A DNA stretch of 6,233 nucleotides from an uncultured Oscillibacter sp. GTDB taxonomy: Bacteria; Bacillota; Clostridia; Oscillospirales; Oscillospiraceae. The translations under genes were made by a program, and so were the position numbers. Of this stretch, positions 6,059 to 6,233 are shown piece after piece; the first letter of the stretch is position 1, and each line of letters starts with the position of its first letter. The stretch is from contig CAOJHG010000137.1 of NCBI GenBank assembly GCA_948435975.1, positions 1 to 6,233 on the forward strand, written 5' to 3'. The notes beneath the pieces are model-generated. The model was not told where the DNA came from. It was given only the letters and a program-made list of their open reading frames with translations, and did no database searches.

Positions 6059-6093
6059 GCAGAGGCGTAGTGAGGGGATCAATACGCCTTTGC
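6059..6093 (+). promoter_or_regulatory. Intercistronic stem-loop between dctP2 and dctQ
   Basis: GCAGAGGCGTA (6059-6069) pairs with TACGCCTTTGC (6083-6093) in an 11-bp stem with one G-T wobble and a 13-nt loop. No T-tract follows; the dctQ ribosome binding site (AAGGAG, 6098-6103) begins 4 nt later. A hairpin here commonly protects the 3' end of the abundant binding-protein message, or lowers expression of the membrane subunits relative to it. A weak terminator or translation-control role is possible. Confidence 0.5.
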
Positions 6094-6114
6094 TTGAAAG
6101 GAGAGGCTTCCACC

Positions 6115-6233
6115 ATGAAAAACACTCTGAAATGGCTGGACGAGAATCTGGAACTGCTGATCTGCTCAATTCTGACGGTTCTGCTGGCCTGCTGCATGAT
6201 TCTTCAGGTATTCTGCCGCTATGTGCTGAACAA
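6115..6233 (+). CDS. dctQ: TRAP transporter small permease subunit, DctQ family (N-terminus only)
   Basis: The start of the small four-helix membrane subunit that, with DctM, forms the membrane part of a TRAP transporter. Thirty-nine codons are visible before the right edge. They show a short charged leader (MKNTLKWLDENLE), a first transmembrane helix (about residues 14-33, rich in Leu, Ile and Cys) and the motif QVFCRYVLN (31-39), which matches the conserved Q-V-F-x-R-Y signature at the end of helix 1 in DctQ proteins. The ATG at 6115 has AAGGAG 11 nt upstream, or GAGAGG at 8 nt. It lies 90 bp after dctP2 in the same direction, and dctM is expected to follow outside the window. Three cysteines plus one in the motif within this helix are unusual but not diagnostic. 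Confidence 0.85.
   Translation, partial: MKNTLKWLDENLELLICSILTVLLACCMILQVFCRYVLN

Overview
The window reads as part of a bacterial chromosome from a moderately GC-rich, Gram-positive-type anaerobe, most likely a gut clostridium of the Oscillospiraceae/Lachnospiraceae kind. That assignment is inference. It rests on two TRAP substrate-binding proteins that both start with lipoprotein signal peptides (lipobox LTAC followed by a Gly/Ser linker; TRAP binding proteins of Gram-negatives are usually soluble periplasmic proteins), on strong AGGAGG-type ribosome binding sites, and on the general style of the proteins. No mobile element, RNA gene or CRISPR array is visible.

Layout. The minus strand (1646 to 1) carries a GntR/FCD-family regulator and, 52 bp downstream, the first TRAP binding protein (dctP1), which runs off the left edge before its C-terminus. 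A 336-bp AT-rich divergent region (1647-1982) holds a perfect 16-bp palindrome just downstream of a consensus -10 for gntR, a weaker copy of it 33 bp away, and candidate LysR sites. The plus strand then carries two LysR-family regulators overlapping by ATGA (1983-3898), a 15-bp stem-loop that looks like an intrinsic terminator (3913-3946), and a promoter region with a LysR-like dyad (3969-3986). A second operon follows: an HSL-family alpha/beta hydrolase (4063-4960), a second TRAP binding protein (dctP2, 4983-6024), an intercistronic hairpin (6059-6093), and the start of the TRAP small membrane subunit dctQ (6115 to the right edge).

How the genes may work together. Two divergent TRAP uptake systems, probably for organic acids, flank three one-component regulators. 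GntR probably autoregulates its own operon with dctP1, and one or both LysR proteins may activate the hydrolase-TRAP operon. The cytoplasmic esterase could process an ester or lactone brought in by the neighbouring transporter. The substrates cannot be read from the sequence.

The main oddity is that both the hydrolase and dctP2 carry a single +1 frameshift at a short homopolymer (AAAA near 4638, CCC near 5825). Each gene becomes a full-length family member when one base is removed. They are either assembly errors or very recent inactivations. I found no convincing case for an entirely new system. The tandem LysR plus GntR hub between two TRAP systems is the most distinctive arrangement.
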